The position numbers were made by a program, and so were the translations under genes. Source: Flavobacterium haoranii (GTDB taxonomy: Bacteria > Bacteroidota > Bacteroidia > Flavobacteriales > Flavobacteriaceae). From it: a stretch of DNA of 64,000 nucleotides. Below, piece after piece: positions 9,530 to 15,898 of this stretch (within the stretch, counting starts at the first letter, position 1; each line of letters begins with the position of its first letter). The notes beneath the pieces are model-generated. The model searched no databases and had not been told where the DNA came from. It saw only the letters and a program-made list of their open reading frames with translations. The stretch spans positions 1-64,000 of the forward strand of contig QKBC01000016.1 in NCBI GenBank assembly GCA_003246205.1, in the 5' to 3' direction.

Positions 9530-9925
9530 TTAAGAATTTAATTCATTAATGATTTCCTCTTTTTTTAATCCTTGCTTTACGGCTTCTATAAAATATTCAA
9601 CTATTTCATTCAAATTTTCTTCTAAAAATTCAAACTTCTTACAATACTTTTTTAACGTATTAAACTCATCATCTGTAACTTTTCCGTCAGCCCAAATCAT
9701 ACAAGTCAGATCATACAAATACTCTATTTTAGTCTGTAGATCTTCAGGTATTTGTGCATCATAATTAATAGGTGTTAAAAGAAGCCTGTCTAATTCCAAT
9801 TTAGGAATACCTCTGTCTTCTGCCATTTTATACAACATCTGAAGTTCTAAAACATTAAAATCTCCATCAGAAAGGGCTATTTGATAAAGTCTTAAAAAAT
9901 GACTCTTTAACTCAATTGTTATCAT
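9530..9925 (-). CDS. TerB-like helical protein
   Basis: A 131-aa all-alpha, acidic protein without signal peptide. It has two copies of a short acidic element typical of the TerB family: ALSDGDFNVLELQML (about 17-31) and IWADGKVTDDEFNTL (about 77-91). TerB folds bind metals and act as cytoplasmic partners of membrane-associated Ter and other stress or conflict systems. Length fits a single TerB domain. It is encoded 8 bp after the excalibur protein and 3 bp before the coiled-coil membrane protein, so it is inside the five-gene operon. Tellurite resistance itself should not be assumed from this match. Confidence 0.75.
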   Translation of the reverse strand: MITIELKSHFLRLYQIALSDGDFNVLELQMLYKMAEDRGIPKLELDRLLLTPINYDAQIPEDLQTKIEYLYDLTCMIWADGKVTDDEFNTLKKYCKKFEFLEENLNEIVEYFIEAVKQGLKKEEIINELNS

Positions 9926-9933
9926 AATTTTAT

Positions 9934-10239
9934 TTAATTAGGTAAATTTTCACAAGCTATGCCATCTTTATCTGCATCCAGATTTTTATAACATTCCGGA
10001 TCACTGTTATAAGCAGACTGTGCTTCTGATTGGGTTGTAAAATCAGAACAAGTCTTTGTCGGACAGTTATTGTTTCCTGTTTCTTCTGAACAAGATCCTA
10101 CTATAATTAACATCATAAAAAGAGGAATGAATATTAATAAGCATCCATTATTCTTATATCTTTTCTTACTTCCTCCAGAGAAAAAATGTCCCTGAACATA
10201 AGTTCCATCCTTTTTGTAATAACCTTTTCGATATTTCAT
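9934..10239 (-). CDS. Excalibur calcium-binding-domain membrane protein (101 aa)
   Basis: The first 20 residues contain [14 protein letters not shown], a short motif also found at the start of other small bacterial proteins. One TM segment follows (about 33-49), then a Cys-containing linker. The C-terminal excalibur motif is [14 protein letters not shown], with the EF-hand-like ligands Asp88, Asp90 and Asp92 and the family Cys. The C-terminus is predicted to face out of the cytoplasm. It is the first gene of the operon that continues through the TerB-like protein to the ion channel. Its start codon lies about 25 bp downstream of the -7 box of the palindrome-containing promoter at 10265-10309. 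Confidence 0.75.
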   Translation of the reverse strand: MKYRKGYYKKDGTYVQGHFFSGGSKKRYKNNGCLLIFIPLFMMLIIVGSCSEETGNNNCPTKTCSDFTTQSEAQSAYNSDPECYKNLDADKDGIACENLPN

Positions 10240-10264
10240 CTTATCATTTTAAAAAATTGTATTC

Positions 10265-10309
10265 CAAACATACTCTATCTAAAAATCAATACCTTACGGA
10301 AAACCGTAA
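10265..10309 (-). promoter_or_regulatory. Promoter with TTACGG-N4-CCGTAA operator, for the excalibur-to-channel operon
   Basis: On the minus strand the perfect inverted repeat TTACGG-TTTT-CCGTAA (10294-10309) continues as CCGTAAGG. Exactly 19 bp later comes TATGTTTG (10265-10272), a match to the Bacteroidota -7 box TAnnTTTG. The place of the usual -33 TTG is taken by the palindrome, which suggests activation by a bound regulator or an alternative sigma factor. The same layout, base for base in spacing, occurs at 11792-11836. Confidence 0.65.
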
Positions 10310-10326
10310 TCTAATTTCTCTATCAT

Positions 10327-10359
10327 AAAAAAATCCCGATAACAAAAGCTATCGGGATT
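10327..10359 (-). terminator. Rho-independent terminator of the 11764-10377 operon
   Basis: Reading the minus strand, AATCCCGATA (10359-10350) pairs perfectly with TATCGGGATT (10341-10332) across an 8-nt loop and is followed by a run of T. It separates the small-protein operon upstream from the independent promoter of the excalibur operon. Confidence 0.85.
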
Positions 10360-10376
10360 CTTGCCTACTGATTAAC

Positions 10377-10490
10377 CTAATCTTTTTTAGGAGGCTTAGG
10401 TTTTACCTTTGGCGGATTATTATCTCTATTTTTTCCGGAAGGTTTTCCTGTTTTACTAGGCCAATTTGGCTGATCTTTTTTAACTGTCAT
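10377..10490 (-). CDS. Small Lys/Pro-rich protein (37 aa)
   Basis: A short frame starting ATG at 10490, 16 bp after the stop of the SH3b gene, and ending TAG 18 bp before the terminator. The product begins MTVKKDQPNWPSKTGKPSGK and ends PPKVKPKPPKKD. It is strongly basic and proline-rich with no hydrophobic segment, so probably disordered. Its exact fit between gene end and terminator supports a real last gene of the operon. Composition-biased small frames can also arise by chance. Confidence 0.5.
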   Translation of the reverse strand: MTVKKDQPNWPSKTGKPSGKNRDNNPPKVKPKPPKKD

Positions 10491-10506
10491 AACATTAATG
10501 ATATTT

Positions 10507-11013
10507 CTATTTTACATATTGATAATGTACCCAACCTATATTTTCGGAATCATTGACCAAAACTTTCAGCCATTCTCCTTCTGCTTTAATGAATGTCAAT
10601 TCATCTCCTTCTAATAAAACCTCAACTATTTCATAGTTTGTACCCGGACCTTTTCTTAAATTCAGTGTAGCATTGGAAACATATAACAATTTACCGGCAT
10701 AATAATTTTGTATTACATTTACGGTTACCGTACTACGATAGCTGTTTCCCGAAGATTGGGCACTACTGCTTTGCCTTGGTGTTGTATAAAAATTTTGATT
10801 ATTGCTCCCTGAACAAACTCCGCAAGTTCCACCATTGGAACAATGAGCACAGCGCGAACAATTTTTACAAGCACTGCATGAAGAAGACCCTGTACATCGT
10901 GCTTCTATTGCTGTTTTTGGAATACAGGAATATTTCGACATCACCAAATTCTTTTGGGGTTCTGACCAATAGAAAAGGCTTAACAAGGATGTTAGTATGA
11001 TTATTATTTTCAT
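10507..11013 (-). CDS. Secreted Cys-rich protein with C-terminal SH3b domain
   Basis: A 168-aa protein with a hydrophobic N-terminal export signal (about 1-16). A Cys cluster follows at 40-67 (CTGSSSCSACKNCSRC, then more Cys; nine in 28 residues), then a Ser/Gln linker and a bacterial SH3b domain (about 108-168; LNLRKGPGTNYEIVEVLLEG and WVHYQYV). SH3b domains usually bind peptidoglycan or peptides in the envelope. The Cys cluster could form disulfides or bind metal. It follows the YidD-like gene by 11 bp and precedes the 37-aa ORF. Confidence 0.75.
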   Translation of the reverse strand: MKIIIILTSLLSLFYWSEPQKNLVMSKYSCIPKTAIEARCTGSSSCSACKNCSRCAHCSNGGTCGVCSGSNNQNFYTTPRQSSSAQSSGNSYRSTVTVNVIQNYYAGKLLYVSNATLNLRKGPGTNYEIVEVLLEGDELTFIKAEGEWLKVLVNDSENIGWVHYQYVK

Positions 11014-11024
11014 CTATTTTACGT

Positions 11025-11306
11025 TTAAATTAAGAATCTATCTGCTATTTCTTCTTTATTAATAATCTGCTTTGAAGACAATATCATTTGTTTTTCATTA
11101 GTCATTGGGTTAATGAAAACTTCAAATCCTGCTCTACAATTAGAATATCTAAATCTAAAAGCTCTAATTCCCGAAATAAAACCTTTATTCAATGTTTCTT
11201 CATACACAAACTTTGAGCAAGATTTTTTAAAAATACATTTCCTTCTTTTATTCTCAGGAATAATTAACCAATACAATTGAATTAAAAAAATAATGATATA
11301 TTTCAT
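11025..11306 (-). CDS. YidD-like membrane protein insertion factor family protein
   Basis: I place the start at ATG 11306, one base after the stop of the preceding gene (TAATATG). A longer open frame reaches 11393 but overlaps that gene. The 93-aa product begins with an amphipathic/hydrophobic helix (MKYIIIFLIQLYWLIIP). It then shows the YidD/haemolytic-domain signature: KCIFKKSCSKFVYEE, GFISGIRAFRFRYSNC, RAGFEVF. Canonical YidD assists YidC-dependent membrane insertion and is usually next to rnpA/yidC. This is therefore an accessory, divergent copy in a small-protein operon, and its client is unknown. Confidence 0.75.
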   Translation of the reverse strand: MKYIIIFLIQLYWLIIPENKRRKCIFKKSCSKFVYEETLNKGFISGIRAFRFRYSNCRAGFEVFINPMTNEKQMILSSKQIINKEEIADRFLI

Positions 11307-11307
11307 A

Positions 11308-11538
11308 TTATTTTGAAAACACAACCATTTGTTTAGTTGTTGTATAGCCTGGTTTAGCACCAAAACCAAAGCATCCGTTATCAGGCTGCACAAAAGTTGT
11401 TACACTTTCTAATCTTTCATACTTCCAACCTTGGATAGTATAATTTCTTATTAAATCTTCTAATTGTTGAGCAACATGTACAGAGTTCCCGTTTTTTTGA
11501 TCTATTGATGCTACAAAAGGTATCACTTTATATTCCAT
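11308..11538 (-). CDS. DUF4177-like small protein (76 aa)
   Basis: A cytoplasmic-looking protein: MEYKVIPFVASIDQKNG at the start, a helix with QQLEDLIRNYTIQGWKYERL, then strands through GCFGFGAKPGYTTTKQMVVF. The beta-alpha-beta pattern with W-x-Y/E-R-L resembles DUF4177-type proteins, which are common and of unknown function. It is followed one base later by the YidD-like gene. A 32-bp perfect palindrome lies just upstream, between it and the 56-aa gene. Confidence 0.7.
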   Translation of the reverse strand: MEYKVIPFVASIDQKNGNSVHVAQQLEDLIRNYTIQGWKYERLESVTTFVQPDNGCFGFGAKPGYTTTKQMVVFSK

Positions 11539-11556
11539 AATTATTCTAAAAGTTAG

Positions 11557-11588
11557 TGAGAGTTATCTATTTAAATAGATAACTCTCA
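11557..11588. repeat. 32-bp perfect palindrome between two small genes
   Basis: All 16 bases on each side of the centre (11572/11573) pair, with arms beginning TGAGAGTTATCTATTT. There is no loop spacer, so as RNA it would fold with a small terminal loop. It is not followed by a clean T-run on the minus strand. It may act as a partial terminator or mRNA-stabilising hairpin between the 56-aa gene and the rest of the operon, or as a dyad operator. Confidence 0.8.
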
Positions 11589-11593
11589 TTTAA

Positions 11594-11764
11594 TTAAGCA
11601 TATTTAATAAGCTTCCATGTTACTGCATTTCCTGCATAAGGTGGCATTGTATTATTTTCCGCTATTGGAGCCGTTGTTGAGGGGGTTCCTACAACTTCCC
11701 ACACTCCTGATTCTGGACATTTTTCGCCTGTTTTTGCAGTTGTCCCAATTGGTTTTTTTGACAT
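11594..11764 (-). CDS. YjzC-like small protein (56 aa)
   Basis: ATG at 11764, TAA at 11594. The product begins MSKKPIGTTAKTGEKCPESG, continues VWEVVG, and ends with MPPYAGNAVTWKLIKYA. The layout resembles the YjzC-like family: a TG-x-x-P/G-x-x-G-V/W start, a short loop with a threonine-rich stretch, and a closing P-P ... W-x-L. No function is known to me. The start codon lies 28 bp below the -7 box of the palindrome-type promoter at 11792-11836, which strongly supports expression. It is the first gene of the operon ending at 10377. Confidence 0.7.
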   Translation of the reverse strand: MSKKPIGTTAKTGEKCPESGVWEVVGTPSTTAPIAENNTMPPYAGNAVTWKLIKYA

Positions 11765-11791
11765 AATTTAAAATTTAAGATTAATAATATG

Positions 11792-11836
11792 CAAATCTAA
11801 TCTCAATAAACTTATATCCCTTACGGCTTTCCGTAA
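11792..11836 (-). promoter_or_regulatory. Second promoter with TTACGG-N4-CCGTAA operator
   Basis: Minus strand: perfect inverted repeat TTACGG-AAAG-CCGTAA (11821-11836) extending to CCGTAAGG. Exactly 19 bp later comes TAGATTTG (11792-11799), a match to TAnnTTTG. No TTG stands at -33. The arrangement is identical to that at 10265-10309, and the distance from the palindrome to the start codon is also nearly the same (57 versus 55 bp). Confidence 0.65.
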
Positions 11837-11899
11837 AGACTATTTTTTAATTTTGAAGAAAATAAATTATAAGGTGATTATTGTTCTTTTGAATTTTTT

Positions 11900-11986
11900 G
11901 TAGCAAAATATATTTTCTAAAAAAAATGCTGCAAGTAGCGTAGCAAAATTTAATTTTAAAAAAAATTGCCACAAAAGTTGTGGCAA
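11900..11986 (-). terminator. Terminator after the response-regulator operon, with 40-bp imperfect direct repeat
   Basis: On the minus strand TTGCCACAA (11986-11978) pairs perfectly with TTGTGGCAA (11974-11966) over a 3-nt loop and is followed by eight T (11965-11958). This is a strong terminator for the gene ending at 12038. The downstream sequence contains an imperfect direct repeat: GTAGCAAAAT followed by an AT stretch occurs at 11900 and again at 11940. Confidence 0.8.
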
Positions 11987-12037
11987 AAAAATTATTTTGA
12001 AAATTGTGACACACAATAAAGCATGTCCGGGAATATT

Positions 12038-12703
12038 TTAGATTACTCCCATATCTTTTGCAATAGCAATTAAATGCACATTATTGTTGGCTCTGAAATA
12101 CGTTCGTAGCCTGTTGATCCGTTTTTCTATAGCACTTTTACTGTTTGGGGTAATCCCTTTCTCCTTAAACGTTATTTCTATTTCATCCTGAGTAATTCCG
12201 GAAGCTAAATACTTAATGATCTGCAAGTCATAACTATCTATTTCACTTACGGTTTTATCCTGTAATGCAGAAGCGTGGTCAGGAGACACATATAACTCTC
12301 CCTCCAGAGTCTTCTTGAAAGCTTCTTTTAGTTCCGGAATGCTATATCTGCCTTTTACAACATAAGCATCAATATCAAAAGATCGGAAAAGTGATTTTAT
12401 AGTGAAGGATTTTTCTTCCTGTGAGTATACAACAACTTTAATATCAGGCTGTACTTCCTTTACTTTTTCTATCAGTTCCTCTCCTGATGTTAATACCGAT
12501 TCTCTAAAATCTGCTTTAAAATATAAATCTGTCAATAACAAGTCAAAAGGTTGTTCGTCTAGCAATGCTTTTCTTATCTTTAAAAGAGCTTCATCACAAT
12601 ATTTAGCAAAATCAACATGAGTAATTCCCATTTCATTAATAAGTTGAACAACTGCCACGTTAGTGCTGTCAATATCTTCTGCTATCAATACTTTAGTAAA
12701 CAT
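12038..12703 (-). CDS. DNA-binding response regulator
   Basis: A 221-aa protein with an N-terminal receiver domain (1-125: acidic pair in IAEDID, phospho-acceptor Asp59 in LLLTDLYF, Lys in YVVKGR). A C-terminal helix-turn-helix region follows (about 155-221; LQIIKYLASGITQDEIEITF). The helix-turn-helix is LuxR-like but carries an insertion (KEKGITPNSKSAIEKRINRL), as in a Bacteroidota subgroup paired with TPR histidine kinases. It is encoded 6 bp after its kinase. It is the nearest regulator to the two palindrome promoters and so the first candidate to bind them; this is inference. Confidence 0.85.
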   Translation of the reverse strand: MFTKVLIAEDIDSTNVAVVQLINEMGITHVDFAKYCDEALLKIRKALLDEQPFDLLLTDLYFKADFRESVLTSGEELIEKVKEVQPDIKVVVYSQEEKSFTIKSLFRSFDIDAYVVKGRYSIPELKEAFKKTLEGELYVSPDHASALQDKTVSEIDSYDLQIIKYLASGITQDEIEITFKEKGITPNSKSAIEKRINRLRTYFRANNNVHLIAIAKDMGVI

Positions 12704-12709
12704 ACTTGC

Positions 12710-14365
12710 TTAATTTTTAGGGATTACGATTGAAACTTTTAGGCCTTTACCCGGCATAGTGTCAAAAGTAATCGTTCCGTTTACACCATAAATACGGTTT
12801 TCCGCATTTTGGATTCCGCCCGGCTCATTTTTCTTTTCAAATCCGATTCCGTTATCCGAATAGTTTACTTTCAGTTCTTTATCCAAAGTAAAATTCAGTA
12901 CTACTAAAGATGCTTGACTGTATTTTTTCATATTGACTAACAATTCCCTAATTACTCTATATAACGTAATTTGTTTTTCGTTTGAAAGCTGAGCCAGGTT
13001 TGCTTCTTCTTTATGTATAATAATATTTACTTTGTCATCCTGAAAATTAGCAATCATTCCTAAAAGATCTGCTTCAAAATCCTTTCCGGTTGCTATATCA
13101 TTATTTTCTCGGGAAATATTACGCGTTTTTTTGTATATCTCATCTAGATTACTGACCAAGGATTCCCTGTTTTTATCCAGATCCTGCGTTTGTACAAACG
13201 ATAAGGTTTGAAAAACATCATTGGCCAATTCATCATGGAGTTTTTTAGAAATACGGGTTTCGGTTTCGTAAACTGTCTTTTGATTTTCTATTTGAAGTTT
13301 TATTTTATTCTTTCTTTTGATATGAAAAAAGATATACAGTGATGATAACAGTACAATAAAAACTAACAGTAAATACACTATTTTTTGTGTTCTTTGAATT
13401 TCTGCATCTTTTGAGATTAAAGAATAATCGTATTTTATTTTGGCAAATTGATTTTTTGCTGTTTGCCGAACCAGATCTATACTATCTTTTATAGCTGAAT
13501 AATCTTGAAAATACTGTTTAGATTGTGTCCCTGAAGTGTTTAGTACTAAAATCCCCAAAGCTTCTATTTGATTGTCCGGACTTTTTACATTGGAAGCTGC
13601 CTGAAACGCTTTTTGGGCATATTCAACTGTGAGGCTGGGCAAAGAATCCTGATAAAAACGGGCTAAATGTACTAAGGAAGCAATTCTTTCGTAATCTTCG
13701 TCTAAACTATCTCTTATCCGCATTGACTCTGTCAAATAATCATAAGCTTTGTTTTTATTTCCTTCTTTAAGATAAGCATAGCCTAAATTATCAATTATTC
13801 TAGCATATTCCTCAGAATGAGATACCAATGCACTATTATTTTTAATAGAATCTAATATTTCTCTCGCTATATCATATTTTTCCTGCTCTAAATAATTATA
13901 AGCTATATTATTTTTAATAATACACTTTGACAACTCATTAGTGGTTATTGCAAAAGATTTATTATAACATGTCAAAGCTTCTTCAAAATTCTTTTGCTCT
14001 AAATAATCAAGCCCTAAACTATTATATATAAAAGTTCTATATTTTTCAAGAGTTTTGCCAGTAACATAAGGCAAAGCGTCTGTTAAGGTTGTTTCACTAC
14101 CTGAAAAATCGCAATAAATCATCTGAATTTCAGACATCATTAACAAAGGATATATAATACTATCCGATGCAGCCTCTTTACAATGAAACTGAGCTTTATT
14201 ATAATAATAGAATGCAGAATCATACTTTTCTTCATCAAAAAAAGCTTCTCCTTTTTCTTTTGTTCTTTCGTATTCTTCAAGTCCAAACGTCTTATTATCA
14301 CAAGAATTTAAACTTAATCCTAGTATAATAAAAAAAATCGGGGAAAATATTTTTCTAAATATCAT
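12710..14365 (-). CDS. TPR-containing sensor histidine kinase
   Basis: A 551-aa kinase. It has a lipoprotein-like signal (SLNSC, Cys22) and TPR repeats through about residue 290 (EEALTCYNKSFAIT, NLGYAYLKEGNKNKAYDYL). One TM segment follows (about 327-345, IVYLLLVFIVLLSSLYIFF), then a HisKA_3 dimerisation helix with the phospho-acceptor in KKLHDELAND. The HATPase domain has RELLVNMKKYSQAS (N box), YSDNGIGF (G1) and GKGLKVSI (G2). The periplasmic TPR domain is expected to bind a protein partner rather than a small ligand. The small lipoprotein encoded just upstream is a possible ligand. It phosphorylates the response regulator encoded next. Confidence 0.85.
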   Translation of the reverse strand: MIFRKIFSPIFFIILGLSLNSCDNKTFGLEEYERTKEKGEAFFDEEKYDSAFYYYNKAQFHCKEAASDSIIYPLLMMSEIQMIYCDFSGSETTLTDALPYVTGKTLEKYRTFIYNSLGLDYLEQKNFEEALTCYNKSFAITTNELSKCIIKNNIAYNYLEQEKYDIAREILDSIKNNSALVSHSEEYARIIDNLGYAYLKEGNKNKAYDYLTESMRIRDSLDEDYERIASLVHLARFYQDSLPSLTVEYAQKAFQAASNVKSPDNQIEALGILVLNTSGTQSKQYFQDYSAIKDSIDLVRQTAKNQFAKIKYDYSLISKDAEIQRTQKIVYLLLVFIVLLSSLYIFFHIKRKNKIKLQIENQKTVYETETRISKKLHDELANDVFQTLSFVQTQDLDKNRESLVSNLDEIYKKTRNISRENNDIATGKDFEADLLGMIANFQDDKVNIIIHKEEANLAQLSNEKQITLYRVIRELLVNMKKYSQASLVVLNFTLDKELKVNYSDNGIGFEKKNEPGGIQNAENRIYGVNGTITFDTMPGKGLKVSIVIPKN

Positions 14366-14415
14366 TCCCCGAAATTATAAAATCTTTCTTAAATTAAAAA
14401 TTTCTTACAAGAAAG

Positions 14416-14583
14416 TTACGGTCTTATAGGAGTTGTTCCTCCTTGTCCCCCTGTACTATCAGCCTGAGTTAAGTTTGAAAGATCATCATTCTGATACGAT
14501 GAAGAACGATTTGAAAAATTATCATCTGTGGAACAAGAAGCAAAACTAATGCCTAACAATACTAAAAATATTACTTTTTTCAT
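14416..14583 (-). CDS. Small lipoprotein (55 aa) upstream of the sensor kinase
   Basis: A short frame from ATG 14583 to TAA 14416. The product starts MKKVIFLVLLGISFASC with the lipid-anchored Cys17, followed by a short polar Ser/Asp/Asn-rich tail ending GGQGGTTPIRP. The clear lipoprotein signal makes it convincing despite its length. It lies 50 bp upstream of the TPR histidine kinase in the same direction and probably opens that operon. It could be a sensed or accessory component of the kinase. Confidence 0.7.
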   Translation of the reverse strand: MKKVIFLVLLGISFASCSTDDNFSNRSSSYQNDDLSNLTQADSTGGQGGTTPIRP

Positions 14584-14852
14584 GATTTTATAAAATTAAA
14601 AATGAGACATAGGCATGGCTGTTCGGAATCATCCAAATATTTTTTCTACAGCCTGATGCCGATTAATACTTTGTGGGAAGTGAAGTGTGCTGAAACAGAA
14701 AAGTCAAATTATACTTCCCGGATAAAAATCCTGATCTGTTTAGCGACACTTTTTTAGAAGTAGTTTTGTACATTTGTTCTTATCGCGAGTAGAACAAGAA
14801 CTAAATCTGAGGACAAAGTAAAGCCTGATTTTCAATAGTTTTGCTACGGAAT
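14584..14852. promoter_or_regulatory. Divergent intergenic region with inverted repeats and -7-like boxes
   Basis: This gap separates the kinase operon (minus) from the 299-aa gene (plus). On the plus strand two adjacent -7-like boxes occur, TAGTTTTG (14761-14768) and TACATTTG (14769-14776), without a convincing -33 TTG. An inverted repeat TTGTTCT-N10-AGAACAA (14774-14797) overlaps the second. A further palindromic core CGGAATTCCG sits at 14847-14856 within CTACGG-AATT-CCGATA, a partial match to the TTACGG-N4-CCGTAA operator. No ORF is evident. Confidence 0.45.
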
Positions 14853-14919
14853 TCCGATAGTTCTGACAGTTCTTAAAAAGTCCGACAGAATCCGATAAAA
14901 TCTGAAAAATCCGATAGAA
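14853..14919. repeat. Degenerate 9-10 bp tandem repeats just before a start codon
   Basis: Seven consecutive units fill this stretch: TCCGATAGT, TCTGACAGT, TCTTAAAAAG, TCCGACAGAA, TCCGATAAAA, TCTGAAAAA, TCCGATAGAA. They end three bases before the ATG at 14923. The period is close to one DNA helical turn, so a protein could bind the units on one face. In RNA they lie in the leader and could affect ribosome access. Confidence 0.75.
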
Positions 14920-14922
14920 TTC

Positions 14923-15822
14923 ATGGAAAAAAATTACCCAGAAGAGTATAAAAATGAGATTTTAAAAAAGTATGAAACTGAGAAAAATGGTGTTCGCAGT
15001 AACTTTCTTTTAAATCCTTCTCCGGCAAAACTCAGAGATTTATGCATCATTATACTTACTGATTCCAAAAATCAAAATGACCTTATTAATTTTCGAAATT
15101 TTTTAGGTTTTGAATTTAATATAGAGAAAGTCCGTGAGCTCAATGATCAAAAGATTGTCAACAAATTCAGACCTATTGGTAAGTTCTTCAAGAAAGAATC
15201 TGAGCTTGCAACTCTTTTTGCCTTAGATATGGCTGCTCTGTTGGTGAATTATGAAAGTAGACCTTATACTAAATTCACACGATTAGTTGCCGGGAATACT
15301 ATGCCTAATGAACAAGTTGAGGAAACACTTTTAAAAGAAAATGTTCCGGAAAAAGAAATCTCCAAAACTCCACCATCTTCCATCGTTAATTTTGCAGGCA
15401 CAAATCCAAATCCGAAGAAACCGAAAAAAAAATGGTGGAATCCGAAAATAGCACTTGGTCTTTTTTCGTTGTTATTACTACTTTCTCTAGGTGGTTACTA
15501 TTTAACAAAAGAAAAAGCATACATGGTTTGGACAGAAGATCATTTTGTAAAATATACAGAAAAAGAAATTCGCGACAATCCTGATCTTGTACCTGAAAAA
15601 ATGGATGAAAACAGGTTTAAAAATTTTAAAAAAATAGTTCCCTGCGATACAACTACTTTTTTTATAAACGGAGTGGAAAAAATCTGGTACGGTAAGTCTT
15701 TAGACGGAAATGAGATTGAATGTTTTACAGCTCCGGGATTGCATCCGGAAACAAAAATGACCCTAAAAAAGATTACACCCTATATCATTAATAAATATCA
15801 GTTAAGAAAGCCCTGCCTTTAG
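14923..15822 (+). CDS. One-TM protein of unknown function (299 aa)
   Basis: The N-terminal half (1-170) is cytoplasmic, helical and charged. A Lys/Pro-rich linker (NPNPKKPKKKWW, 161-172) leads into a single TM helix (about 176-194). The C-terminal ~95 residues are extracytoplasmic and contain VWTEDHFVKY, FINGVEKIWYGKSLDGNE and FTAPGLHPETKMTLKKIT. This C-terminal pattern (WYGKS ... FTAPGLHP ... TLKPIT-like) recurs in hypothetical flavobacterial proteins as I remember, with no function. The gene is preceded by the tandem repeats at 14853-14919 and follows a divergent two-component operon. Confidence 0.7.
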   Translation: MEKNYPEEYKNEILKKYETEKNGVRSNFLLNPSPAKLRDLCIIILTDSKNQNDLINFRNFLGFEFNIEKVRELNDQKIVNKFRPIGKFFKKESELATLFALDMAALLVNYESRPYTKFTRLVAGNTMPNEQVEETLLKENVPEKEISKTPPSSIVNFAGTNPNPKKPKKKWWNPKIALGLFSLLLLLSLGGYYLTKEKAYMVWTEDHFVKYTEKEIRDNPDLVPEKMDENRFKNFKKIVPCDTTTFFINGVEKIWYGKSLDGNEIECFTAPGLHPETKMTLKKITPYIINKYQLRKPCL

Positions 15823-15875
15823 TTTTCCTCAATTTTCAGTTCTTTTCGCAAAAGCTTTTCCTGTATAATATTTTG

Positions 15876-15883
15876 TATCTTTG
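15876..15883 (+). promoter_or_regulatory. -7 box upstream of the GAF-domain gene
   Basis: TATCTTTG matches the Bacteroidota -7 consensus TAnnTTTG, 15 bp before the ATG at 15899. No good -33 TTG is visible at the expected distance. It argues for the ATG start over the upstream TTG at 15881, which overlaps the box itself. Confidence 0.5.
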
Positions 15884-15898
15884 TATAAATTGAGACGA

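Noticed and set aside
9530..9925. Tellurite-resistance function for the TerB-like gene
   Set aside because: No terC, terD or terZ-type genes are nearby; only the fold is supported.
11307..11393. Longer N-terminus of the YidD-like gene
   Set aside because: It would overlap the 76-aa gene, and the extension does not look like a YidD start; ATG 11306 directly follows the upstream stop.
12251..12270. TTACGG followed by CTGTAA inside the response-regulator gene, resembling the shared operator
   Set aside because: Arms and spacing differ from TTACGG-N4-CCGTAA, it is intragenic and no -7 box follows; chance is enough.
15881..15898. TTG start for the GAF protein
   Set aside because: The codon overlaps the TATCTTTG -7 box, so it would not be within the transcript.
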